Source of the DNA: Clostridiaceae bacterium HFYG-1003
GTDB lineage: Bacteria > Bacillota > Clostridia > Clostridiales > Clostridiaceae
Direction: 5' to 3'
Assembly (NCBI GenBank): GCA_024579835.1
Contig: CP102060.1
Coordinates: 868,001 to 932,000 of the forward strand
DNA length: 64,000 nt
The notes under the pieces: model-generated
Told to the model about the DNA's origin: nothing
Database searches by the model: none
What the model saw: the letters and a program-made list of their open reading frames with translations, nothing else
Translations under genes and position numbers: made by a program
In this document: piece after piece, positions 53,888 to 62,098 of the stretch
Numbering within the stretch: position 1 is the first letter of the stretch
How the letters are laid out: every line of letters begins with the position of its first letter

Positions 53888-54518
53888 TTTATTCTTTAAA
53901 CGACTGTTTGATATCGTTCTTTCAGCCTTGCTGCTGTTCCTGCTGTCCCCGGTGCTTCTGGTGGTCTGGATTCTGGTTCGTTTCAAGCTTGGGTCGCCGG
54001 CTCTGTTCCGTCAGCGCCGGCCGGGTAAAGGCGAACGGATCTTTGAAATCATCAAGTTCCGCAGCATGTCCGATGCCAGGGATGCCAATGGCCAGCTGTT
54101 GCCGGACAAAGTGCGGCTGACCCGTTTTGGCAAGCTGCTGCGGGCGTCTTCACTGGATGAACTGCCGGAGCTGTGGTGCATTTTAAAGGGCGACATGTCT
54201 TTCGTCGGTCCCAGACCGCTGTCTGTGATGTACCTGCCCTACTACAGCGAGGAAGAAGCCTTGCGTCACTCGGTCCGTCCAGGTCTCACGGGGCTGGCCC
54301 AGATTAACGGACGCAACACCTTAAACTGGGATGATCGACTGGCCTATGATCTGGCGTATGTCCGTGACATCACATTCCGAAATGATCTTCGAATTCTGGT
54401 GCAGACCTTTTTAAAAGTGGTGCGCAAGGAGGATGTGGTGGTTTCGGGAACGGGAAAGGTCGGGGATCTGGATGAAATTCGGACGGTACGCCGGCCTGAA
54501 TTACTTAGAAAAAAATGA
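53880..54518 (+). CDS. undecaprenyl-phosphate sugar phosphotransferase (PglC/monotopic PGT type)
   Basis: A 212-aa monotopic phosphoglycosyl transferase that starts repeat-unit synthesis by moving a sugar phosphate to undecaprenyl phosphate. The re-entrant helix is at residues 6-32, with RPGKGERIFEIIKFRSM, the catalytic Asp-Glu in SSLDELPEL, then GDMSFVGPRPL and RPGLTGLAQINGRN. The length equals the PglC core, without the WbaP/WcaJ N-terminal extension. It overlaps the epimerase by 8 bp. A DegT aminotransferase further on suggests a diamino-sugar substrate. Confidence 0.94.
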   Translation: MYSLFFKRLFDIVLSALLLFLLSPVLLVVWILVRFKLGSPALFRQRRPGKGERIFEIIKFRSMSDARDANGQLLPDKVRLTRFGKLLRASSLDELPELWCILKGDMSFVGPRPLSVMYLPYYSEEEALRHSVRPGLTGLAQINGRNTLNWDDRLAYDLAYVRDITFRNDLRILVQTFLKVVRKEDVVVSGTGKVGDLDEIRTVRRPELLRKK

Positions 54519-54521
54519 TTC

Positions 54522-54705
54522 GAATAATAGGTTCGAAGTAAGAGACTCAAAGAAAGAGACTCGAAGTAAGAAACTCAAAGAAAGAGACTCGAAGTAAGAA
54601 ACTCAAAGAAAGAGACTCGAAGTAAGAGACTCAAAGAAAGAGACTCGAAGTAAGTAACTTGATCTAAATGACACGAATGCATAAGACACGAATGTATATT
54701 ACTCG
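54522..54705. repeat. 14-bp tandem repeat array organised as 28-bp dimers
   Basis: From 54536 to 54661 nine 14-bp units alternate between AAGTAAGAGACTCA-type and AAGAAAGAGACTCG-type. Degenerate 13-15 bp units (ending in GACACG or ACTCG) extend the array on both sides. It fills nearly the whole 204-bp gap between the sugar transferase and ATP-grasp genes, the largest gap in this otherwise tight part of the locus. Confidence 0.92.
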
Positions 54706-54722
54706 AAAATGAGGTCTGATGA

Positions 54723-56003
54723 ATGGACAAGAAGAAATTACTGCTGCTTGGCGGAACCAGAAACATGAAGGAAATACTGGATGCAGCCCATAAGTTGGAT
54801 CTTGCGGTTGGCGTGACGGACTGGTATGACGTGAAGCGTTCCCCGGTGAAACTGCTGGCGGAGGAGTCTTTCGATATCAGCATTCTGGACGAGGAAAAGC
54901 TGGACCGAATGATCCGGGAGCATCATTACGACGGGGTTTTGACAGGATTCACCGATTCCTATCTGATTCCGTATGCTGAGATCTGCAGCAGAAACCGGTT
55001 GTTCTGTTACGGCACGCGGGAACAGTTCGAGATCCTGACCAATAAAGCGAAGTACAAGGAATTATTCAATCAATATCAGGTTCCCACGCTGGAAACCTAT
55101 GATCCGGGGCAAATCGATGAACGATTCGCCCATTTTCCAATTCTGCTGAAACCGGCGGAAGGATCGGGCGGCAATGGCCTTCGGGTGATCGCCGACTATG
55201 AGGAGTTCCTCGCTGCCCAGTCTGAACTCCAGCTTCTGGTGGACCCGGCGAAAATAATCATCGAGCCTTATCTGACGCAGCGTCGGGAGATGACCGCCTT
55301 TTTCCTGTTTGTGGATGGGGAGGTCTATCTGACGGGGACTGCCAACCGGTTTCTGTCGGGAACCAAAGATACGAAAATCGGGCTGCCACTGCTTTACAGC
55401 ATGCCCGCCAGCGATGACCAGTTATTCCGCCAGCACACGGCTCCGGCACTGATGCGACTGTTCCGCGATCTGGAACTGAAGAACGGCATGCTGTTTGCCC
55501 AGTGCTTCCTGCATGAGGGGGTTCCGAAGGTCTATGACCTGGGGTATCGTCTGACCGGAACTCAGGAATACAAGCTCATGGAGCAGATGATGGGGATCAA
55601 TCCCCTGGAAATGATGATTCATCACGCTCTGAGCGGAACGATGAATCCGTCAGGCCGGGTTCTGGCTCTGGATCAGCCGGCAGAAGGGTATGGCTTTAAC
55701 GCGACTATTCTGGGCAGGGTCGGAACCATCGGATCCATTGCCGGTGAAGAAGCAATCCGCACATTGCCCGGGATGCTGGACTTGACTTTGAAATCTGCAG
55801 TGGGAGATTCAATTACGGACAAAATGGTGGGGACTCTGGGGCAGATTATCGCCCGGGTGTTCTTTACCGCACCCACCCTGGAGGCGGCTGCAGTGACGCT
55901 GCAGCAAGTGTATGACCTCCTTGTGATTACTGATACCACAGGCCAGGACATGATTGTTGAGCGGATGGACCCCGCCAGGTTGTTAGCATCTTATGAGAAA
56001 TAA
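54723..56003 (+). CDS. ATP-grasp ligase of the polysaccharide locus
   Basis: A 426-aa ATP-grasp protein. An N-terminal Rossmann-like preATP-grasp domain (LLLLGGTRNMKEILDAA) is followed by an ATP-grasp core with the Gly-rich loop KPAEGSGGNGLRVI, acidic metal ligands and a C-terminal lid. This family forms amide or peptide bonds between a carboxyl-phosphate and an amine. In surface-polymer loci such ligases may attach amino acids or build nucleotide-sugar amides; the substrate is inferred only. It overlaps the next gene by 11 bp. The nearest site to its ATG is a weak GAGG. Confidence 0.85.
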   Translation: MDKKKLLLLGGTRNMKEILDAAHKLDLAVGVTDWYDVKRSPVKLLAEESFDISILDEEKLDRMIREHHYDGVLTGFTDSYLIPYAEICSRNRLFCYGTREQFEILTNKAKYKELFNQYQVPTLETYDPGQIDERFAHFPILLKPAEGSGGNGLRVIADYEEFLAAQSELQLLVDPAKIIIEPYLTQRREMTAFFLFVDGEVYLTGTANRFLSGTKDTKIGLPLLYSMPASDDQLFRQHTAPALMRLFRDLELKNGMLFAQCFLHEGVPKVYDLGYRLTGTQEYKLMEQMMGINPLEMMIHHALSGTMNPSGRVLALDQPAEGYGFNATILGRVGTIGSIAGEEAIRTLPGMLDLTLKSAVGDSITDKMVGTLGQIIARVFFTAPTLEAAAVTLQQVYDLLVITDTTGQDMIVERMDPARLLASYEK

Positions 56004-58173
56004 TTATTTGGGACAGTTAAATTTTAGCAATCAAGCAGGCAAAGCGCTCCAGCTGTTGAAAGAGCTGCAGTGGGCAGACTGGGCGATGATCTACTTCTTT
56101 GGTCAGAGGATGTTCACTTCACTGTTCAGCGCTGTTCTTGAAACTAAGGGGATCCTGCTGTCAATGGGTGTCCTGGCGCTGCTTTACGCCATGACCCTGC
56201 TCGAGGCCTGGCGACTTCGGTCGCTGAAGGGAATCCGCACCTTTATCCTGCTGGTTCTGCTGGTGATGGTTCTGATATTGGGTACCATGACGTTTAATCA
56301 GCAGGCGATGGAATGGATGATGGATTTCAACTATGGGATTTTTACCAAGACTTTCGATGTGCGCAAAGGCTTGTTCGGTGCTTTTGTCATACTGATGGTG
56401 CGCCGGCCGGACAATCTGCTCAGGAATCTTCGGATCGCTGCCGGCATATCCTTCGTTTACCTGCTCTTTCAGCTGGGACTCTTTGTTGTGACCGGGAGCT
56501 GGGCCAACTATTACATTATGGAGGATCAGCAGTCCAGTACATTGATGTACAACCTGTCCTTTGGCTATGAGATGATGTTCGCCGCCCTGGTGTTTCTGGG
56601 CAGTGCGCTGGAACCCGGGAAGCGAAACGAATGGGCGGCAGGCATCGCCGGCGTGATGATCGCGTTTCTGTTTGGATCCCGCGGCGTGATTCTGCCGGTG
56701 GGTACCTTCCTGGTTTTCGTTTTTTTCTTCCGGCTTAATCGTACCTGGAAAGTCCGGATCGCAGCGGCAGGAATCCTGATGGCTGTGCTGATTCTGGGAT
56801 GGAATCTGCTGCGAGGATTTACCGGTGGAACCATTACCACGGGCATCAGAAATCTCGACATGCTGCTGAGCAGCGCCTTTACGGATGACAACGGCCGGAC
56901 CAAGATCTGGGATCTTGCCATCCGGGCGATTCAGCAAAAGTTTCCCCTGGGGTATGGGGTATATGGTGACCGGCCCTTCGTCGGTTCCTTCTTCCGCTGG
57001 GGGTACAGTCATAATATTGCCCTGGAACTGCTGGTCAGTTTTGGGATTTTCGGACTTGTTTTCCTGGGAGGACTGATCTGGCTGATTGGCCGGCAGTTTA
57101 TCCGCTGTCAGTCCCAAAGTGGTCGACTCCTGCTCATGATCATGATCGCCATGAACGCGAAGCTGTTGATCTCAGACAGTTTCTGGCATTCCAGCTTTTT
57201 CTGGGCTCTGCTCGGGCTTGTGCTGGTGCTGTCTGAGCAGACCGATCAGCCTCCGGAATTATCAGGGGAAGCAGCAACGGTTGGACCTGAAAAATACCGC
57301 GGAGGGGCATTCCTGAAAGGGCGGCGTGGATTCTGGCTGCTGACCGGATTGGGACTTGTGCTCAACCTGGGTTTGCTGGTAGTGGTGGTCAATCAGGCTG
57401 TTGCCAACCAGAAGTACAAACCGGTTGTCTTTGATCGGCCGACTGTCATCATTGCCCTGCAGGATATGAATGGCAAAGCCCTGCACCTGGGGGTCACCGA
57501 ACTGGCTCGCCGCGGTCTTTCCGCCAGCGTCTTCGTGGATCCAAAAGTCATGCCGGTTCAGGAAATTAAGGGACTCGACCGCCTGGCGGAAGCCGATTTG
57601 CATCTGGGGCTCAACTATCGGCCGCTGCGACTCGACAGCTTCCCGCCCATTGAGCAGTATCTGGAACTGAGCCGGAATAAGTTCAGTGACAGCGGCCGCA
57701 GCGGCGCTCTGGCTCTGTCTACCACTGTGGAAAACATTCACCCGGACATGCTGCAGTATCTGCGCCAACAATCGGATGCGATGATTTTAAAATCAAGACG
57801 ACGGGATTCCTTTACCTATGAGAGCGTGACTCAGAATGATCTGTACAAGCTGGATTCACTCAACGCCAGCATCAATGATCTGAATCTGAGCCGCCGCCAG
57901 CCGTATATCGCCAGCCAGATTCAACTGGCCAAGGAGAAGGAGGCATTGCTCATCCTGTATTGGAGGAATCTCTCCGTGCAGCCGGTGAACCTGAAAAATA
58001 ATGACACCTATGCCAAGTTTGACTATTACAAAGACACACTGGATTTGCTTCAGGCCAATGGATTTGAATTCATTACGATCACGGAACTGCTGGATCGGGC
58101 CAGAATGTCAGAAGAGGAGAAGACCCTGAAGAGTCTGATTGTCAATTCGGATATCTACAGGACGTTAAGGTAA
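55993..58173 (+). CDS. O-antigen ligase/polymerase-like membrane protein fused to a deacetylase-like domain
   Basis: A 726-aa fusion. Residues 1-415 have 10-12 membrane helices and the Wzy/WaaL-type long loop (NGRTKIWDLAIRAIQQKFPLGYG, then GYSHNIALELLVSFGIFG). One helix at about 446-467 is followed by an outer domain (477-726) patterned like a polysaccharide deacetylase. VIIALQDMNG stands where TFDDG is expected, DLHLGLNYRPL replaces the metal histidine motif, and LLQANGFEFITITELL closes it. The metal ligands are therefore missing, and the domain may only bind glycan. Wzy-type polymerases normally lack such a domain. Confidence 0.82.
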   Translation: MRNNYLGQLNFSNQAGKALQLLKELQWADWAMIYFFGQRMFTSLFSAVLETKGILLSMGVLALLYAMTLLEAWRLRSLKGIRTFILLVLLVMVLILGTMTFNQQAMEWMMDFNYGIFTKTFDVRKGLFGAFVILMVRRPDNLLRNLRIAAGISFVYLLFQLGLFVVTGSWANYYIMEDQQSSTLMYNLSFGYEMMFAALVFLGSALEPGKRNEWAAGIAGVMIAFLFGSRGVILPVGTFLVFVFFFRLNRTWKVRIAAAGILMAVLILGWNLLRGFTGGTITTGIRNLDMLLSSAFTDDNGRTKIWDLAIRAIQQKFPLGYGVYGDRPFVGSFFRWGYSHNIALELLVSFGIFGLVFLGGLIWLIGRQFIRCQSQSGRLLLMIMIAMNAKLLISDSFWHSSFFWALLGLVLVLSEQTDQPPELSGEAATVGPEKYRGGAFLKGRRGFWLLTGLGLVLNLGLLVVVVNQAVANQKYKPVVFDRPTVIIALQDMNGKALHLGVTELARRGLSASVFVDPKVMPVQEIKGLDRLAEADLHLGLNYRPLRLDSFPPIEQYLELSRNKFSDSGRSGALALSTTVENIHPDMLQYLRQQSDAMILKSRRRDSFTYESVTQNDLYKLDSLNASINDLNLSRRQPYIASQIQLAKEKEALLILYWRNLSVQPVNLKNNDTYAKFDYYKDTLDLLQANGFEFITITELLDRARMSEEEKTLKSLIVNSDIYRTLR

Positions 58174-58176
58174 GCT

Positions 58177-59490
58177 ATGTTTAAAAAGAAAAAATTCTAT
58201 TACGATATCATTCTCAATACGATGGCATTTGGCATCTACATTGTGTCGTTCCATCTCCTGATGATGCCATACCTTGCCCGGACCCTGGAAACCAGTGTCA
58301 ATGCCAGCCTTCTGGTCTATATCATGATCAGCAATATCCTGACGCTGTCGCTGGGCAATGAACTGGGGGTACTTTATCAGGTGCTGACAGGCCGCCGGCC
58401 CGGACCGGACAATATTTCGGATCTGCGCTACCTGATGAATTGGACCAACGCAATACTAGGCCTGATAATGGTCGGGATTCTGTGGGTGCTGGGATTCAGT
58501 CCGTCAGAAGTCGCAGCCCTGACGATTACAACGATCCTGACCAACATTCGGTTCTACATTCAGGGGTACCTGCGTCAGAAAAAAATGTTCCAGGTCATCG
58601 GTGTTGGCAATCTGATGTATCTGGCCGGCGTAATCAGCGCGATTCTGATCTTCCGGTTCTCTCCGGTGATCTACTGGCTGCCGCTGCTGCTGTCCGAAAT
58701 TTTCTCTTTTGTCTATCTGTATGCGCAGACGAAGCCCATGCGGGCGATTCCAGCGGGCAAGAGCGCTTACTATGAGGAAAACCGCAAGGAGTACCTTGAA
58801 CTGGTGGGAGCCACAATCTTATCCAATATTCCCAACTATTTTGACAAGCTCCTGATTCTGCCGCTGCTGGGTGATATCACCATGGCCGTTTATTACGCCG
58901 GAACGGTTCTTTCCAAGATGCTGTTCCTGGTCGTGAATCCCATCAACGCCGTCCTGCTGTCCTGGCTGTCATCCGATCGGGATACGGATGAGTCCCTGGT
59001 CATCAAAACCCAGGTCAGAGTAAACATGATTCTGGTCGGGATCATTTTCCTGATCAGTTTTCCCATAACGTATCTCATGATCCGGTTTCTCTATCCCCAG
59101 TTCTTAAGTCAGGTCATGGGCATTCTGGTTCCCCTGTCGATGATTGCGGCGTTCTCGATCTCCGCCAGCCTGCTGCGGGTGGTATTCCTGCGTTACTTTG
59201 ACCTGAAGCTGTTAAAATACATCAATCTGACTCAGATCGTTGTGTTTCTGGTCCTTTCGCTCGTTGGCGCAAAATGGTTCGGACTTGCCGGATTCACCTA
59301 CGGGGTAGCCATATCAAAAGTCACTTTATGGCTTCAGTTTTATGTGCTGCTGCTTCGCGGCAGCAAAAAACCAGCCGGATTGAAAACCAGCCCGGTTCAG
59401 CCGGAGCATACGGTTAAAACCGGTCCGGAACTCAAGCCGAACGAGGACATCATGGGCAAAGAAGAACTGAACACCGGAGAAGTTTCCTAA
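58177..59490 (+). CDS. polysaccharide flippase (Wzx/MATE-like)
   Basis: A 437-aa protein with about 12 membrane helices and few charged residues inside them (N-terminal DIILNTMAFGIYIVSFHLL, then LSLGNELGVLYQVL). The polysaccharide-biosynthesis/MOP pattern and locus position indicate a lipid-linked repeat-unit flippase. It starts 3 bp after the polymerase fusion stop and ends in a hydrophilic tail. Confidence 0.87.
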   Translation: MFKKKKFYYDIILNTMAFGIYIVSFHLLMMPYLARTLETSVNASLLVYIMISNILTLSLGNELGVLYQVLTGRRPGPDNISDLRYLMNWTNAILGLIMVGILWVLGFSPSEVAALTITTILTNIRFYIQGYLRQKKMFQVIGVGNLMYLAGVISAILIFRFSPVIYWLPLLLSEIFSFVYLYAQTKPMRAIPAGKSAYYEENRKEYLELVGATILSNIPNYFDKLLILPLLGDITMAVYYAGTVLSKMLFLVVNPINAVLLSWLSSDRDTDESLVIKTQVRVNMILVGIIFLISFPITYLMIRFLYPQFLSQVMGILVPLSMIAAFSISASLLRVVFLRYFDLKLLKYINLTQIVVFLVLSLVGAKWFGLAGFTYGVAISKVTLWLQFYVLLLRGSKKPAGLKTSPVQPEHTVKTGPELKPNEDIMGKEELNTGEVS

Positions 59491-59630
59491 GGCACAACCG
59501 ATGGACCATGAAGGGGAGCATCTCACCCTGTTTCCCCGCGTCCGGGTGTTTCCGATGCTTCTGGAAACACGGTGACTGAAGAACAAGAAACATTGCGACC
59601 ACGAGATACTTTCGAAGAAGGGAGGAACAC

Positions 59631-60791
59631 ATGAAGGAAATTGGCAGTCATTTTCATCTGAAGGAATCTGCGATTCAGAGAATTCAGGACAAATTGAAAG
59701 GGAACAGATCCGTCCAACCGGATGGTCGGATCGATGCGGTGAACCCGCAGAATTTCGGAAACTCCCGAATCTATTTCAGCAGCGGTCGTTCAGCGATTCG
59801 GTTCTGTCTGAAGGAGGTGGCAGAGACTGTAACTCGGGCCAGGTCAGTCCTTCGTAAATCTGCCCTGGTGCCGGAATACACCTGTGCCAGTGTGCTCGAG
59901 CCTTTTTTACGGGAAGGCTGGCAGCTGAACTTCTATCCGCTGGAACCGGACCTGACCGTTCGTGTTTCGGTCTGGAATCGGCTGATTGAGCAATACCAGC
60001 CGGATGCCATGCTGTTCCATCCGTTTTTCGGGTTTGATACGATCATCGCCGATGAACCGCTGGTTAAGCAGGATACAAAAATCATATATGACATGACCCA
60101 AAGCTGGGCCTCCGGCCTGAGCTATCCCTATGCTGACTTTGTGGTTGCCAGCTTAAGAAAGTGGGGGCCGTTGCCGGATGGAGCCTTTGCAGAAAAATGT
60201 TCGGGTCTGTTTTGGCAGGATCCTCCCCAAAGGGAGGACGGCATTCTCCTTGAACTGACGCTGGATGCCTACCGCGGCAAGGATCGATTTTTGTCACGGC
60301 TGGAAGGAAATAAAGCGGATTTTCTGAGTCAGTTTGCCAACGGGGGCAACCGGATTGCCGCTATGGATGAATCTTACCAAATGTCCGCTTTTTCACAGGC
60401 GGTATGGGATGAAATGACGGCTGCGCCAGCAAAGGATAGCTGGATGGAATCGCGCAGACAGAATTTCAGCCGATTGGCCGCTTATTCGGGTTGGAGCGAT
60501 TTGGGCCGGCCTTACTTTGGACTGACCGGCGGAAGTGTTCCGCTCTATTTCCCGATTGAATTGAAGAATGGTATCAGAAAGCGACTGCAGTCCTTCCTGG
60601 CTCAAAAAAGAATTTATTGTCCGGTGATCTGGCCGGTGCCTGAACAGGTGAACATCCCTGCTTCGGACGACTTACGGCGGATCCAGGAAAATTGTCTGTG
60701 CATCCCCATTGACCAGCGCTATGGAATGGATGACATGAACCGGATCATGGAGTCACTCAATGAATTCGGGACTGACCGGAACAGCGGGTAG
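59631..60791 (+). CDS. PLP-fold (type I aminotransferase-like) protein of unknown specificity
   Basis: A 386-aa protein with a degenerate DegT-like layout. SSGRSAIRFCL is the cofactor phosphate-binding start, VPEYTCASVLEPFLREG follows, DMTQSWASG supplies the Asp, and ASLRKWGPLPDGAF holds the likely PLP lysine, Lys177. The C-terminal third matches no aminotransferase closely. GGAGGAACAC precedes the ATG. With the adjacent DegT enzyme it makes two PLP-type enzymes in the locus. It may be an aminotransferase or aldolase for an unusual sugar or amino acid. The family is not one I can name. Confidence 0.7.
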   Translation: MKEIGSHFHLKESAIQRIQDKLKGNRSVQPDGRIDAVNPQNFGNSRIYFSSGRSAIRFCLKEVAETVTRARSVLRKSALVPEYTCASVLEPFLREGWQLNFYPLEPDLTVRVSVWNRLIEQYQPDAMLFHPFFGFDTIIADEPLVKQDTKIIYDMTQSWASGLSYPYADFVVASLRKWGPLPDGAFAEKCSGLFWQDPPQREDGILLELTLDAYRGKDRFLSRLEGNKADFLSQFANGGNRIAAMDESYQMSAFSQAVWDEMTAAPAKDSWMESRRQNFSRLAAYSGWSDLGRPYFGLTGGSVPLYFPIELKNGIRKRLQSFLAQKRIYCPVIWPVPEQVNIPASDDLRRIQENCLCIPIDQRYGMDDMNRIMESLNEFGTDRNSG

Positions 60792-60957
60792 TGGTTTTGG
60801 ACTGATCTTATTTGGCATGTAAGCAAAAATTCACCTTCTCCCCGGACACTCTGTGGTAAAATTACAGGTGATATTTATACGAAAAGAGAAAAGCAGCCAG
60901 TTTTTAGCCCAAGGGCTGCTTTGACAGACTGATGGGACTTTGTTTTGGAGATACATA

Positions 60958-62097
60958 ATGAGTAATAACGAAAACGTGGAAAATGAGCACATATGGCTCG
61001 CGTCGCCGCACATGAGCGACGAGGGTTTTGAAAAAGAATATATTGAAGAGGCATTTGCAACCAACTGGATCGCTCCGCTTGGGAAAAATGTCAATGAATT
61101 TGAAATAGAGCTGGCCGCGCTGATTGACCGAAAAGCAGCGGCAGCGCTGGTATCGGGTACCAGCGCAATCCATCTGGCGTTGAAAGCCGCCAAGGTCAGA
61201 CCGGGAGACCGTGTCCTTTGTCAGTCGCTGACATTTTCGGCGTCTGCGAACCCAATCCTGTATGAGCAGGCAGTGCCGGTTTTTATTGACAGTTCACCGG
61301 ATACCTGGAATATTGATCCGGACCTGCTGGAGGAAGCGCTCAAATCTTATGATCATGTCGGGGCGGTCATCGTGGTGGATCTTTACGGTCTGGGCTCGGA
61401 TTATGAGCGCATTGAAGCCATTTGCCAAAAGTACAATGTGCCTCTGATTGAAGATGCCGCGGAAGCGCTGGGTTCGGTTTATCAGAACCGTCCCGCCGGC
61501 AGCTTCGGTGATTTCGGTATCCTGTCCTTCAACGGAAACAAGATCATCACCACATCGGGCGGCGGCATGGTGCTGAGCAATAACCAGAAGGCCATCGATA
61601 AGATCAAGTTCTGGGCAACGCAGTCCAGGGATCTGGCAAAACATTATGAACACAGCGAACTGGGCTATAATTACCGGCTGAGCAATGTCCTGGCCGGAAT
61701 TGGCCGGGGCCAGCTCAAGGTTCTTTCGGACCGGGTCAGTAAAAAGCAGGAAATTTACCATTATTACCGGGAACATCTGGAGGGTCTGGAAGGGGTCAGC
61801 TTCATGCCGGAAGTTGAGGGGCATTCGCCCAATTACTGGCTGACATCCATTCTGCTTGACGGTCCGGTGTCTGCTTCCCAGCTGATTCAGCATTTGGCGG
61901 ATCACAACATTGACGCCCGTAAATTATGGAAGCCGATGCATCTGCAGCCGATTTTCCAGAAGTATGATTTCTGGGGAAGCGATGTCAGTGAACGGCTCTT
62001 TCAAACGGGGGTCTGTCTGCCTTCAGACACAAAAATGACCCTGAAGCAAATGGAGCGTATTGTTGCTGTCATCAAGCAGCTTTGGGATAGATCGTGA
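60958..62097 (+). CDS. DegT/DnrJ/EryC1/StrS-family sugar aminotransferase
   Basis: A 379-aa PLP enzyme aminating a nucleotide ketosugar. LVSGTSAIHLALKAA (cofactor start), VDLYGLGSDYERI, EDAAEALGSVY (Asp and Glu) and FNGNKIITTSGGG with Lys195 are complete, and GYNYRLSNVLAG follows. It most resembles PglE/LegC-like enzymes of the bacillosamine-type branch, fitting the PglC-type transferase upstream. The dehydratase and acetyltransferase of that pathway are not in the window. ATG 60958 has GGAG upstream; the frame opens at 60940. An 8-bp stem (60891-60898 with 60914-60921) lies in its leader. Confidence 0.93.
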   Translation: MSNNENVENEHIWLASPHMSDEGFEKEYIEEAFATNWIAPLGKNVNEFEIELAALIDRKAAAALVSGTSAIHLALKAAKVRPGDRVLCQSLTFSASANPILYEQAVPVFIDSSPDTWNIDPDLLEEALKSYDHVGAVIVVDLYGLGSDYERIEAICQKYNVPLIEDAAEALGSVYQNRPAGSFGDFGILSFNGNKIITTSGGGMVLSNNQKAIDKIKFWATQSRDLAKHYEHSELGYNYRLSNVLAGIGRGQLKVLSDRVSKKQEIYHYYREHLEGLEGVSFMPEVEGHSPNYWLTSILLDGPVSASQLIQHLADHNIDARKLWKPMHLQPIFQKYDFWGSDVSERLFQTGVCLPSDTKMTLKQMERIVAVIKQLWDRS

Positions 62098-62098
62098 C

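Noticed and set aside
54536-54661. CRISPR-like or coding repeat at 54.5 kb
   Set aside because: There are no spacers between units, and a 14-bp period cannot encode an in-frame peptide repeat.
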